40,387 bases of DNA from Bacteroidales bacterium (lineage in GTDB: Bacteria > Bacteroidota > Bacteroidia > Bacteroidales > UBA7960): assembly GCA_003559475.1 (NCBI GenBank), contig PWLF01000252.1, positions 1-40,387 of the forward strand, read 5' to 3'. This document shows positions 10,566-19,832 of the stretch, piece by piece; positions within the stretch are counted from its first letter, which is position 1, and each line of letters opens with the position of its first letter. The notes beneath the pieces were generated by a model. The model was not told the DNA's origin. It saw nothing but the letters and a program-made list of their open reading frames with translations, and did no database searches. A program made the translations under genes and the position numbers.

Positions 10566-10632
10566 CAATGGCATATCTTTTAGCTTGATAATTTTAATCA
10601 CTTTTGTCCGATTAAAAAATATAATTGGTAAG

Positions 10633-11304
10633 GTGCCTAAAAATAAAGAAAAAAAATATTACGAAATATCTACGTTCCCAAATGTCTTGGAACCAGATTA
10701 CCGAACCGATATAGAAAATTTTCCGCTTAAAAATAAATGGAGTTCAACTTTTTTCAAAAATAACAACCCTATTGTTATTGAAATGGGTTGCGGAAAAGGT
10801 GAGTATACCGTTGGACTTGCTAAAAATAATCACAATATTAATTATGTCGGAATTGATATTAAGGGTGATAGAATTTGGCATGGAGCAAAAAAATCACTGG
10901 ACTTAAATTTAAATAATACCGGCTTTTTGAGAATACAAGCTGAAAAAATTAATCAGTATTTTGGGAATAATGAAGTTTCAGAAATATAGATTACTTTTCC
11001 CGATCCTCAGCCAAATAAACCAAAAATTAAAAAAAGACTAACTTCTCCTCAATTTATAGATAGATACAAAAAATTACTTAAACCGGGCAGTGCAGTTCAC
11101 CTTAAAACAGATAATTTAATGTTATTTGAATACACTTTATCAGTTATAAAAGAACATAATCACAAATTAATTGCTTCGGTTAAAGATATATATAAATATA
11201 CCGGCAATCATATTGACCCTACTGTTAAAGAAATCCAGACCTATTACGAAAAATTATTCCTAAAAGAAAATTCTGAAATTTATTATTTAAAATTTGTTAT
11301 TTAG
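10633..11304 (+). pseudogene. trmB: tRNA (guanine-N7-)-methyltransferase, interrupted by an in-frame TAG at 10987-10989
   Basis: N-part IVIEMGCGKGEYTVGLAKNNHNINYVGIDIKGDRIWHGAKK...NNEVSEI*, then ITFPDPQPNKPKIKKRLTSPQFIDRYKKLLKPGSAVHLKTDNLMLFEY in the same frame through 11304. Probable GTG start at 10633 (PKNKEKKYYEISTFPNV). Confidence 0.85.
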
Positions 11305-11421
11305 CACTATTTTGTCTTAAAAACTATATTTTCCCAATCATAAAACAACCACCCCCTCTTTTTTTAGCAAATCCATTTAAAAATAATTTGCAATAAGAGT
11401 TAATGTAATATTTAATTTTAC

Positions 11422-11429
11422 TAAATTTG
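11422..11429 (+). promoter_or_regulatory. -7-like element TAAATTTG upstream of the aminotransferase gene
   Basis: Match to TAnnTTTG; no convincing -33 TTG seen at the right spacing. Confidence 0.3.
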
Positions 11430-11485
11430 TTGCTTCTCAATTTTACACTTATTAAAAATAAATATTAACTAAAATCTTATCAAAG

Positions 11486-12679
11486 ATGGCTATTTTATCA
11501 GAAAGAATCAAGAGATTATCGGAATCAGAAACTTTGGCTATGGCACAAAAAAGCCGTGAGTTAAAAGCTAAAGGACTAGATGTAATAAACCTTAGTATCG
11601 GAGAGCCCGACTTTAACACACCAGATAATGTTAAAGAAGCTGCAAAAAAAGGAATAGATGACAACTACACTTTTTACACACCCGTTAACGGTTATTTGGA
11701 TTTAAGAGAAGCAATATGCGAGAAGCTTAAAAGAGATAACAACTTAGAATACTCAGCTGACCAAATTGTTGTATCTACAGGTGCAAAACACTCAATAGCT
11801 AATGCAGTGCTTTGCCTTGTTGACCCTGGCGATGAAGTGGTAATTCCCGTTCCTTACTGGGTTAGTTATAAAGATATATCAGAAATTGCTGAAGCAAAAA
11901 GCGTATTTGTTAAGGCTTCTATAGAAAACGATTTTAAAATAACGCCCGAACAGCTTGAAAAAGCAATAACACCTAAAACAAAACTCTTTATTTTCTCTAG
12001 CCCATGCAACCCTTCAGGCTCAGTATATTCAAAAGATGAGCTTAAAGCTCTTGCAGAAGTTTTTGAAAAAAATCCACACGTATATATACTTTCAGATGAG
12101 ATTTATGAGCATATTAATTTTTGCGGAAAGCATGAAAGTATTGCTCAATTTGAAAATATTCGCTCAAGAGTTATTTTAGTTAATGGAGTTTCAAAAGGAT
12201 TTGCCATGACAGGATGGAGGCTTGGGTTTATGGCAGCAGATAAAGAAATTGCTAAAGCTTGCAACAAACTGCAAGGACAGTTTACTTCCGGGACATCAAG
12301 CATATCTCAAAGAGCTGCTCTTGAAGCAATGAAAACTGACCCGAAAGAGACAAAACATATGCTGGATAAATTCAGAGAAAGACGTGATATGGTCCTTGAA
12401 ATGCTTAATGAAATACCGAATATAAAAACAAATATACCGCAAGGAGCTTTCTATATTTTTGCAGATATTAGTTCTTATATTGGTAAAAGTGATGGGGAAA
12501 AAAGAATTAATGATGCTAAAGACCTTTGTCTATACATTTTAGAAAGTGTTAACGTTGCAGTTGTGCCGGGTGGAGCTTTTGGTGACCCTGACTGCGTTAG
12601 AATTTCTTACGCAACTTCAGAAAATCTTTTAACAGAGGCCGTTAAAAGAATAAAAACAGCTTTAAGCAAACTCAAATAA
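11486..12679 (+). CDS. Class I pyridoxal-phosphate aminotransferase (aspartate aminotransferase type)
   Basis: INLSIGEPDFNTPDNVKEAA; SSPCNPSGSVYS; SDEIYEHI; VNGVSKGFAMTGWRLGF. Confidence 0.92.
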   Translation: MAILSERIKRLSESETLAMAQKSRELKAKGLDVINLSIGEPDFNTPDNVKEAAKKGIDDNYTFYTPVNGYLDLREAICEKLKRDNNLEYSADQIVVSTGAKHSIANAVLCLVDPGDEVVIPVPYWVSYKDISEIAEAKSVFVKASIENDFKITPEQLEKAITPKTKLFIFSSPCNPSGSVYSKDELKALAEVFEKNPHVYILSDEIYEHINFCGKHESIAQFENIRSRVILVNGVSKGFAMTGWRLGFMAADKEIAKACNKLQGQFTSGTSSISQRAALEAMKTDPKETKHMLDKFRERRDMVLEMLNEIPNIKTNIPQGAFYIFADISSYIGKSDGEKRINDAKDLCLYILESVNVAVVPGGAFGDPDCVRISYATSENLLTEAVKRIKTALSKLK

Positions 12680-12739
12680 CTTTTATAAATAAAACCCTAA
12701 TTAACTAAAGGTTAACAAAAGTACATTAATCAAAAAATA

Positions 12740-12771
12740 GGCTCTAGGGGGGTTCAAAAACCCTTAGAGCC
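12740..12771. other. Strong intergenic hairpin (11-bp stem)
   Basis: GGCTCTAGGG-GGGTTCAAAAA-CCCTTAGAGCC region; on the minus strand it is followed by TATTTTTTG, on the plus strand there is no U-tract. Confidence 0.7.
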
Positions 12772-12817
12772 TCGACCAAAATACTGTAAAACAGACTATT
12801 AATATAAAATTATTCAT

Positions 12818-13828
12818 ATGGAAGAATATCTTAAGGATGTTTTCAACAAGTTTAGCAATTTGAAAGTATTGATAATTGGGGATGTTATGATAGATTCTTA
12901 TTTGTGGGGAAGTGTAGATAGAATATCTCCCGAAGCTCCTGTACCTATTGTAGCAGTTAAAAAACGTGAAAATCGTTTGGGGGGAGCAGCAAATGTTGCT
13001 CTTAATGCTAAAAGCCTGGGTGCTAAACCCTTTCTTTGCTCAATTGTAGGACAAGATGATAAAAGCTCTATATTTTACGAATTAATGGATAAAGAAAACC
13101 TGGATACCTCAGGTATGATTAAAAGCCCTCATAGACTTACAACTACTAAATTCAGAGTAATTGGAAATAACAATCAAATGCTGAGAGTTGATGAAGAGTC
13201 TCTTATTGATTTGCAAAATAATGAGATGACGCAATTGACTAAGGCGGTTAAACTCATTGTTGAAAAAGAAAAAATTGATGTAATTATTTTTGAAGATTAT
13301 GATAAAGGTGTAATATCTCATGAATTAATACTTGCTGTTACTAATTTGGCAAATGACCAGGGAATTCCTGTAGTAGTTGATCCCAAGAAGAACAACTTTT
13401 TGTTTTACAGAAATGTGGATATTTTTAAACCTAATTTGAAAGAATTAGAGGAGGGGTTGAATATAGAAATTGATAAAAATGATAAATCAGCGATTGAAGA
13501 TTCCATAATAAAGCTTTTTGAAAAAATTAATGCAAAAAACATCTTGCTTACATTGTCTGATAAGGGTATGGTCTTTGCCAGTAATAAGAGCAAAACTGAA
13601 GACTATTCTTTCAAATGGATGCCCGCTCATGCAAGACTTGCTTCTGACGTTTCAGGAGCAGGAGATACGGTAGTATCTGTGGTTGCATTATGTGCAGCCG
13701 TTAATATGGATTACGAACTTTTGACTAAACTATCAAACCTTGCAGGAGGAATAGTCTGTGAAGAGGTAGGAGTAGTTCCTATTGACAAAAACAAACTGCT
13801 AAAGAAAGCTATTGAGAATATAATATAA
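12818..13828 (+). CDS. rfaE1: PfkB-family D-glycero-beta-D-manno-heptose-7-phosphate kinase
   Basis: VLIIGDVMIDSYLWGSVDRISPEAPVPIVAVKKRENRLGGAANVALNAKSLGA; C-terminal DVSGAGDTVVSVVAL. Confidence 0.9.
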   Translation: MEEYLKDVFNKFSNLKVLIIGDVMIDSYLWGSVDRISPEAPVPIVAVKKRENRLGGAANVALNAKSLGAKPFLCSIVGQDDKSSIFYELMDKENLDTSGMIKSPHRLTTTKFRVIGNNNQMLRVDEESLIDLQNNEMTQLTKAVKLIVEKEKIDVIIFEDYDKGVISHELILAVTNLANDQGIPVVVDPKKNNFLFYRNVDIFKPNLKELEEGLNIEIDKNDKSAIEDSIIKLFEKINAKNILLTLSDKGMVFASNKSKTEDYSFKWMPAHARLASDVSGAGDTVVSVVALCAAVNMDYELLTKLSNLAGGIVCEEVGVVPIDKNKLLKKAIENII

Positions 13829-13867
13829 TAGCATTACTGAATAACAAGGAAACTAAATCGGTTTTTT

Positions 13868-16672
13868 TTAATGAGCATCAAGCCAGTTTTCAGCAGTATT
13901 AATATCTACTACTACGGGTACCGAAAGTTTTAAAGCATCTTTCATATTCTTTATTATAACTTCTTTAAGTTTATCTACTTCGGGCTTATATGCATCAAAT
14001 AATAATTCATCATGCACTTGTAATATCATTTTGCTTCTAAAATCATTATTTTTTAATTCTTTGAATATATCTATCATGGCTTTTTTTATCATGTCAGCTG
14101 CTGACCCTTGAATAGGAGCGTTTATGGCATTTCTTTCAGCATATCCTCTTACTATGCTGTTAGTGCTGTTAATATCTTTAATATACCTTCTTCTTCCCAT
14201 TAGTGTTTTAACATATTGATTCTCTTTTGCATAATCAATCATGTTATTCATATATTCCTTTATTCCGGGATATTTCAAGAAATATTGATTTATTAATTCT
14301 GCTGATTGTGATCTCGGAATATTAAGCCTTTCCGAAAGCCCAAATGCTGATATACCGTATATAATACCAAAATTAACAGTTTTCGCACTTCTCCTCATGT
14401 CTTGTGTTACATCATCCATTTCAACTTCAAATAATCTTGAAGCAGATGCCGCATGAATATCAAGTCCGTTTTTAAAATCATCTATCATCGCTTTGTCTTC
14501 ACTTATAGAAGCTATTATTCTTAGTTCTATTTGAGAGTAATCAGCCGCCATAAGAACATGATCACTGTCGCGGGCAATAAAAGCTTTACGAATCTCTTTG
14601 CCTTGTTCGGTACGAATTGGAATATTTTGCAAGTTTGGATTGCTCGATGTTAGTCTACCCGTAGAAGCAATAGTTTGATTAAAAGAAGTATGAATCCTGC
14701 CACTTTTTTTATGTATTAATTTTGGAAGTGCATCAACATAAGTTGATTTAAGTTTTGTAAGTGAACGATAGCTTAGAATATAATTTATAATTTCATGTTT
14801 ATTTGCCAGTTTTTTTAATACTTCCTCGTTTGTACTGAATTGTTTCGTTTTGGTCTTTTTGGGTTTATCAACAATTTTCATTTTATTAAATAATATTTCT
14901 CCTAATTGTTTAGGAGAGCCAATATTAAACTTAGCATCTGCCAAATCATATATTTTATTTTCAACCTCATAAATTTCTTTTTCTAGTTTTTTTGAAAAAT
15001 TTGATAACGCATTCGTATCAATAGTTATACCCTCCATTTCCATTTCAGACAAAACAGATATAAGAGGTGTTTCAAGGTTATAAAACAAGTCTTTTAATTC
15101 GTATTTTTCCAGTAGAGGTTCAAAAACCTTTTTTAGTTGCAGAGTAATATCTGCATCTTCGCATGCATAAATGGTTTGCTTTTCTAAAGGCACCTCTCGC
15201 ATACTTTTTTGATTTTTGCCTTTTTTGCCAATTAAAAACTCTATGTTAAGTGGCTTATAATCAAGGTATGTTTCTGCAAGCGAATTAAGGTTATGTCTCA
15301 TATCAGGATTGATAACATAATGCGCCAGCATAGTATCAAAAAGCCTCCCTTTAGTATCAATATTATAATTCTTTAAAACACCTGTATCGAATTTTAAATT
15401 TTGACCGGTTTTCTCAATTTTCGGATTTTCAAATATATCCTTGAATTTTGCTGCAAGTTCGTTTGCTTTTTGTCTTTCTTCAGGAAAGGGCACATAAAAA
15501 GCCTCCCCTTCTTTGATAGAAAATGCTATACCTACAAGCTCATTATCAAAGATATTAAGACCGGTTGTTTCAGTATCAAAGCAGAAAGATCCTGAGGTAT
15601 TTATTTTTTTAATTAATTCATCAATTTCATTATCATCCTGAACAACATTATACTTGTTTTCTGATTTTACTTTTTTAATCTGGTTTTCAAAATTTTCTGC
15701 TTGTTCCTCTTTAGTGTATCCTACTTCATCAAAAAGAGATGTTTGAGATGTTGTTTTATTAGTTGTCTTATTACTATTCTCATTACTTTGTTTTAATTCC
15801 AGCACCCTTTTTGAAAAGTTATTAAATTCAAGTTCTTTAAATAATTTTTCAAGATTCTCAAAATTAGGTTCGCTGTATTTAAGTTTTTCTTCTTCAAGCT
15901 CAATTGGAACATCAAGGATTATTGTTGCCAGTTTTTTTGATATGATAGCTTGCTCCTCCCCTTCAATTATTTTTTGTTGGAGCTTAGGATTTTTGATTTT
16001 TGATGAGTTTTCGATAAGATTTTCAATTGAGTCAAATTCCCCGATTAATTTTTTTGCCGTAACCTCCCCTACTCCTTTAATTCCCGGTATATTATCAGAA
16101 GAATCTCCCCATAATCCTAAAATATCAATAAGTTGTTCAGGGTTTTTTAAGTTGTATTTTTCACATACTTCTTCCGTACCAATTATTTCGGCTTTATTCC
16201 CTGATCGGGCGGGCTTATAAATCAATATGTTATCAGAAACTAATTGGCCAAAGTCTTTATCAGGAGTCATCATAAATACAGAAAATCCTTTTTTTTCTGC
16301 TTTTTTAGCGAGCGTTCCTATGATATCATCCGCCTCATATCCGTCAACTTTAAGAATAGGTATATTAAATCCCTCTAGAAGTTTAATTATATAAGGTAAT
16401 GAGATGGCAATATCTTCGGGCATATCTTCTCTGTTAGCTTTATATTCTACAAAGTCAATATGTCGTTGTGTGGGTTTGTGAGTATCAAAAGCAACGCCAA
16501 TATGCGATGGGTTTTCTTTTTTCAGCACTTCCAACAAAGCATTTCCAAAACCTAAAATTGCAGATGTATTCATCCCTTGAGAATTTACTCTTGGGTTGCG
16601 ACTAAAAGCAAAATATGCTCTATAAATCAAAGCCATTGCATCTAATAAAAAAAGTTTTTTCTTTTCCGGCAT
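13868..16672 (-). CDS. polA: DNA polymerase I (5'-3' exo, 3'-5' exo and Pol A domains)
   Basis: LFLLDAMALIYRAYFAF; CFDTETTGLN; MAADYSQIELRIIASIS; RRSAKTVNFGIIYGISAFGLSERL; QVHDELLFD. Confidence 0.96.
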   Translation of the reverse strand: MPEKKKLFLLDAMALIYRAYFAFSRNPRVNSQGMNTSAILGFGNALLEVLKKENPSHIGVAFDTHKPTQRHIDFVEYKANREDMPEDIAISLPYIIKLLEGFNIPILKVDGYEADDIIGTLAKKAEKKGFSVFMMTPDKDFGQLVSDNILIYKPARSGNKAEIIGTEEVCEKYNLKNPEQLIDILGLWGDSSDNIPGIKGVGEVTAKKLIGEFDSIENLIENSSKIKNPKLQQKIIEGEEQAIISKKLATIILDVPIELEEEKLKYSEPNFENLEKLFKELEFNNFSKRVLELKQSNENSNKTTNKTTSQTSLFDEVGYTKEEQAENFENQIKKVKSENKYNVVQDDNEIDELIKKINTSGSFCFDTETTGLNIFDNELVGIAFSIKEGEAFYVPFPEERQKANELAAKFKDIFENPKIEKTGQNLKFDTGVLKNYNIDTKGRLFDTMLAHYVINPDMRHNLNSLAETYLDYKPLNIEFLIGKKGKNQKSMREVPLEKQTIYACEDADITLQLKKVFEPLLEKYELKDLFYNLETPLISVLSEMEMEGITIDTNALSNFSKKLEKEIYEVENKIYDLADAKFNIGSPKQLGEILFNKMKIVDKPKKTKTKQFSTNEEVLKKLANKHEIINYILSYRSLTKLKSTYVDALPKLIHKKSGRIHTSFNQTIASTGRLTSSNPNLQNIPIRTEQGKEIRKAFIARDSDHVLMAADYSQIELRIIASISEDKAMIDDFKNGLDIHAASASRLFEVEMDDVTQDMRRSAKTVNFGIIYGISAFGLSERLNIPRSQSAELINQYFLKYPGIKEYMNNMIDYAKENQYVKTLMGRRRYIKDINSTNSIVRGYAERNAINAPIQGSAADMIKKAMIDIFKELKNNDFRSKMILQVHDELLFDAYKPEVDKLKEVIIKNMKDALKLSVPVVVDINTAENWLDAH

Positions 16673-16681
16673 AATAAAAAA

Positions 16682-17527
16682 TTATTGTAAGGTGTCATTT
16701 TTAATTTTTCTAAAGCATCTAACAGAGAAACCTCCTTGTTTGGGATAAAAGAAAGATGAGTAAAGGCTGCTATCATCATAATCAATGCCTCTCCAGTCTG
16801 CCTCATTTGGGTTACTTGTAGAAGACCACCAAATTGCTTTACTACCAAGACTGTAATATTTACCGCTAAACCCTCTGTTTCCTCCCGGCAGAGCAGAAAA
16901 GCCAAACTTGTCTATACCGTAATGCTTATCATCAGGAAACCATAAAGGATGTTCAAAAGTATGACAATCATTTTCTAAAGGAGAATTAATTTGTCTGCAA
17001 GATTTCAAAGCATTCCCAACCCCTTGAAAATCATCTTTGCCCTGTACATTATGCAAGTCATACTCATCTTTTATATAATTCTCTAACTGTCTCCAATCTT
17101 CATCTCCGGGCATCTTAAAGCCTTCAGGGCAAATCCCTCTATCATCATCAATAGCATACCAATTATATAGTTTGCCATAAGCCTCAATCATCTCTTTATT
17201 GGAATTAATTCCATCAATATGATTTTCGGTTTCACCTCCATAATGAGGATAAACGGCATAAGCCCCTTCTTGAGTTGAAGCCCATTCATTATTTGATAAA
17301 CCGGTTTGGATTTTTGAACCATCATTATATCTTGTAGTTCGAAGATTTTTTGCCATCCACTTTTGTTCACCAATTACTACAGTCTTATATTTATTACCAT
17401 CAATATCTTTTATGATATTGTTTCCATTATCTGCGTTGTTGCCATTGCAACTACTAGTATATAAAAGAAAAACAACCGATATAAATAAGAAAAAGAATCG
17501 GTTATTAAAAGATGCAAATTTTTTCAT
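16682..17527 (-). CDS. Exported FISUMP (Fibrobacter succinogenes major paralogous) domain lipoprotein
   Basis: IKDIDGNKYKTVVIGEQKWMAKNLRTTRYNDGSKIQ...GKLYNWYAIDD...CPEGFKMPGDEDWRQLE...WWSSTSN...GFSVRCFRK; N-terminal signal with SSCNG lipobox-like Cys. Confidence 0.88.
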   Translation of the reverse strand: MKKFASFNNRFFFLFISVVFLLYTSSCNGNNADNGNNIIKDIDGNKYKTVVIGEQKWMAKNLRTTRYNDGSKIQTGLSNNEWASTQEGAYAVYPHYGGETENHIDGINSNKEMIEAYGKLYNWYAIDDDRGICPEGFKMPGDEDWRQLENYIKDEYDLHNVQGKDDFQGVGNALKSCRQINSPLENDCHTFEHPLWFPDDKHYGIDKFGFSALPGGNRGFSGKYYSLGSKAIWWSSTSNPNEADWRGIDYDDSSLYSSFFYPKQGGFSVRCFRKIKNDTLQ

Positions 17528-17544
17528 ATCGCAAGTTAATTAAA

Positions 17545-17958
17545 TTATTCAAGATCAGGAAATTCTATATTATTGTCAGATACTATAAAAGCATGACTGT
17601 AATCATCTGATAATTTTTCTAGAAATCTTCTTGCATCTATTCGTGTTCTGAAGTTTCCAGCTCTTAATTTAAAGTAAGGTTCTTCATAAATAAGGTAGGT
17701 TTTCGTATCAGGATATTTATTCCGAAATTCCGATTGTACTCTTTGAGTTCTTAATCTTGAGCCGCTCCCGGAGTCGGCATATATTTGAACCCTGTAGCCG
17801 GATATACTTGTGTTTTCTTCTTGAATAGTTTTATGTTGCTCAAGCAACCATGTTATTTTTTCATCTTTAATAAAATTAATATCGCTATTATTATTTTGCG
17901 AATAAATATTAAAGAAAGAGAAAATTAATATTGACAAGAAAAACAAAAAACTCCTCAT
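17545..17958 (-). CDS. Exported SPOR-domain protein
   Basis: ISGYRVQIYADSGSGSRLRTQRVQSEFRNKYPDTKTYLIYEEPYFKLRAGNFRTRIDARRFLEKL. Confidence 0.85.
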   Translation of the reverse strand: MRSFLFFLSILIFSFFNIYSQNNNSDINFIKDEKITWLLEQHKTIQEENTSISGYRVQIYADSGSGSRLRTQRVQSEFRNKYPDTKTYLIYEEPYFKLRAGNFRTRIDARRFLEKLSDDYSHAFIVSDNNIEFPDLE

Positions 17959-18081
17959 TATTATTACAAGTTATTAATTATAAAAATTTAAATTTTATTA
18001 TACATAAATATTAACCTAACAATGATTATTTTTATTATAATCAGATAATATACAAATATAATAAATAAAATAATATAAATA

Positions 18082-19557
18082 TCAATAAGCTCTGGCAAAG
18101 ATGACTCTTTTTTCCGATGGATTGCCGGAATAGACGCATTTGCCTTTTTCTGCTATGCTATTAAGAGGGATACATCTAATAGTTGCTTTTGTTTCTTGTT
18201 TTATTTTTTCTTCTGTTTCAGCAGTGCCATCCCAGTGAGCTAAAATGAAGCCTCCTTTATTGTCAAGTACTTCTTTAAATTTATCCCATGAATCTACTTT
18301 TGTTGTATTATCTTCTCTGAATGTCAATGCTTTTTGATAAAGGTTATCTTGTATAGCTTCTAGTAAGTGTTCTATTTTATTAGCAATATCAGCTTCCTGA
18401 TATGAGGTTTTTTCAAGGGTATCACGTCTTGCTACCTCAACGGTTTTGTTTTTAATATCTCGCATACCGACAGCTATTCTAACGGGAACACCCTTAAATT
18501 CGTATTCATTAAATTTCCAACCCGGTTTATGAGTATCTCTGTCATCAAGTTTCACAGATATATTTTTACTTTCAAGCTCTTTTTTTATTTCTTTAGCTTT
18601 TTCGCATGTTATTTTGTATTCTTCATCAGATTTATATATAGGTATTATAGCAACTTGAATTGGGGCTAATTTAGGAGGCAAAACAAGTCCATTATCATCA
18701 GAGTGCGCCATTATTAACGCTCCTACAAGTCTTGTGGACACGCCCCAGGAAGAAGCCCATACATACTCTTCTTTACCCTCTTTATTGCTAAATTTTACAT
18801 CAAATGCTTTGGCAAAATTTTGGCCCAAAAAATGAGATGTTCCTGCTTGAAGAGCTTTCCCATCCTGCATCAAAGCTTCTATACAGTATGTTTCTATCGC
18901 CCCTGCGAATCTTTCATTTTCAGATTTTAAACCTTTAATAACCGGAGTTGCCATAAATTTTTCAGCAAATTCAGTATATACCTCAAGCATCTTTTCTGTT
19001 TCTTCAATAGCCTCTTCTTTAGTTGCATGAGCCGTATGCCCTTCTTGCCATAAAAATTCCGCAGTTCTCAAAAATAATCTGGTTCGCATTTCCCATCTAA
19101 CAACATTTGCCCATTGATTAACAAGTATTGGAAGATCACGATAGGACTGCACCCACTTCCTGTAAGTATCCCATATAATTGTCTCTGAGGTTGGTCTGAC
19201 TATTAACTCCTCTTCTAGTTTAGCATTTTCATCAACAATAATTCCATCTCCGTTATCGCTATTTTTAAGCCTGTAATGTGTTACTACAGCACATTCTTTA
19301 GCAAACCCTTCTACATGATCCGCTTCTTTGCTTAAAAATGATTTTGGAATAAATAAAGGGAAATATGCATTTGAATGACCAGTATCTTTAAACATCTTGT
19401 CAAGTGCAGCTTGCATTTTTTCCCAAATAGCATAGCCATAAGGCTTAATAACCATACAGCCTCTTACTGCTGAATTTTCAGCTAATCCGGCTTTTAGTAC
19501 AATGTCATTGTACCATTTTGAATAATTTTCTTCGCGTTTTAAAAAATCTTTTGCCAT
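18082..19557 (-). CDS. proS: Prolyl-tRNA synthetase (archaeal/eukaryote-like type)
   Basis: [82 protein letters not shown]. Confidence 0.95.
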   Translation of the reverse strand: MAKDFLKREENYSKWYNDIVLKAGLAENSAVRGCMVIKPYGYAIWEKMQAALDKMFKDTGHSNAYFPLFIPKSFLSKEADHVEGFAKECAVVTHYRLKNSDNGDGIIVDENAKLEEELIVRPTSETIIWDTYRKWVQSYRDLPILVNQWANVVRWEMRTRLFLRTAEFLWQEGHTAHATKEEAIEETEKMLEVYTEFAEKFMATPVIKGLKSENERFAGAIETYCIEALMQDGKALQAGTSHFLGQNFAKAFDVKFSNKEGKEEYVWASSWGVSTRLVGALIMAHSDDNGLVLPPKLAPIQVAIIPIYKSDEEYKITCEKAKEIKKELESKNISVKLDDRDTHKPGWKFNEYEFKGVPVRIAVGMRDIKNKTVEVARRDTLEKTSYQEADIANKIEHLLEAIQDNLYQKALTFREDNTTKVDSWDKFKEVLDNKGGFILAHWDGTAETEEKIKQETKATIRCIPLNSIAEKGKCVYSGNPSEKRVIFARAY

Positions 19558-19832
19558 AAAACTTATTATTGGTATGATATTTGCAGTATTTTACACTAAA
19601 ATAGACTGGCAAATTTAACAAAAAAAGAGAAAACCAATTTGGTTGTAAAAATATAAAAAAATGTTAAACAGATTCTTTTAATTAGTGAAATAAAATAAAA
19701 ATTATTAATTTTATATTTTGAAAATATATAAACTCATAAGCATTAAAAAAAATAATATAACGTTATAATAATAGAAGGATTTTAAAAATCCTGCATAAAT
19801 TAAAAAACATACTCTTGAAAGGAGGCAAAGCC

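Noticed and set aside
10585-11304. Stop-codon reassignment (TAG = sense) as the explanation for trmB
   Set aside because: TAG terminates several intact genes in the window, so genome-wide recoding is not supported.
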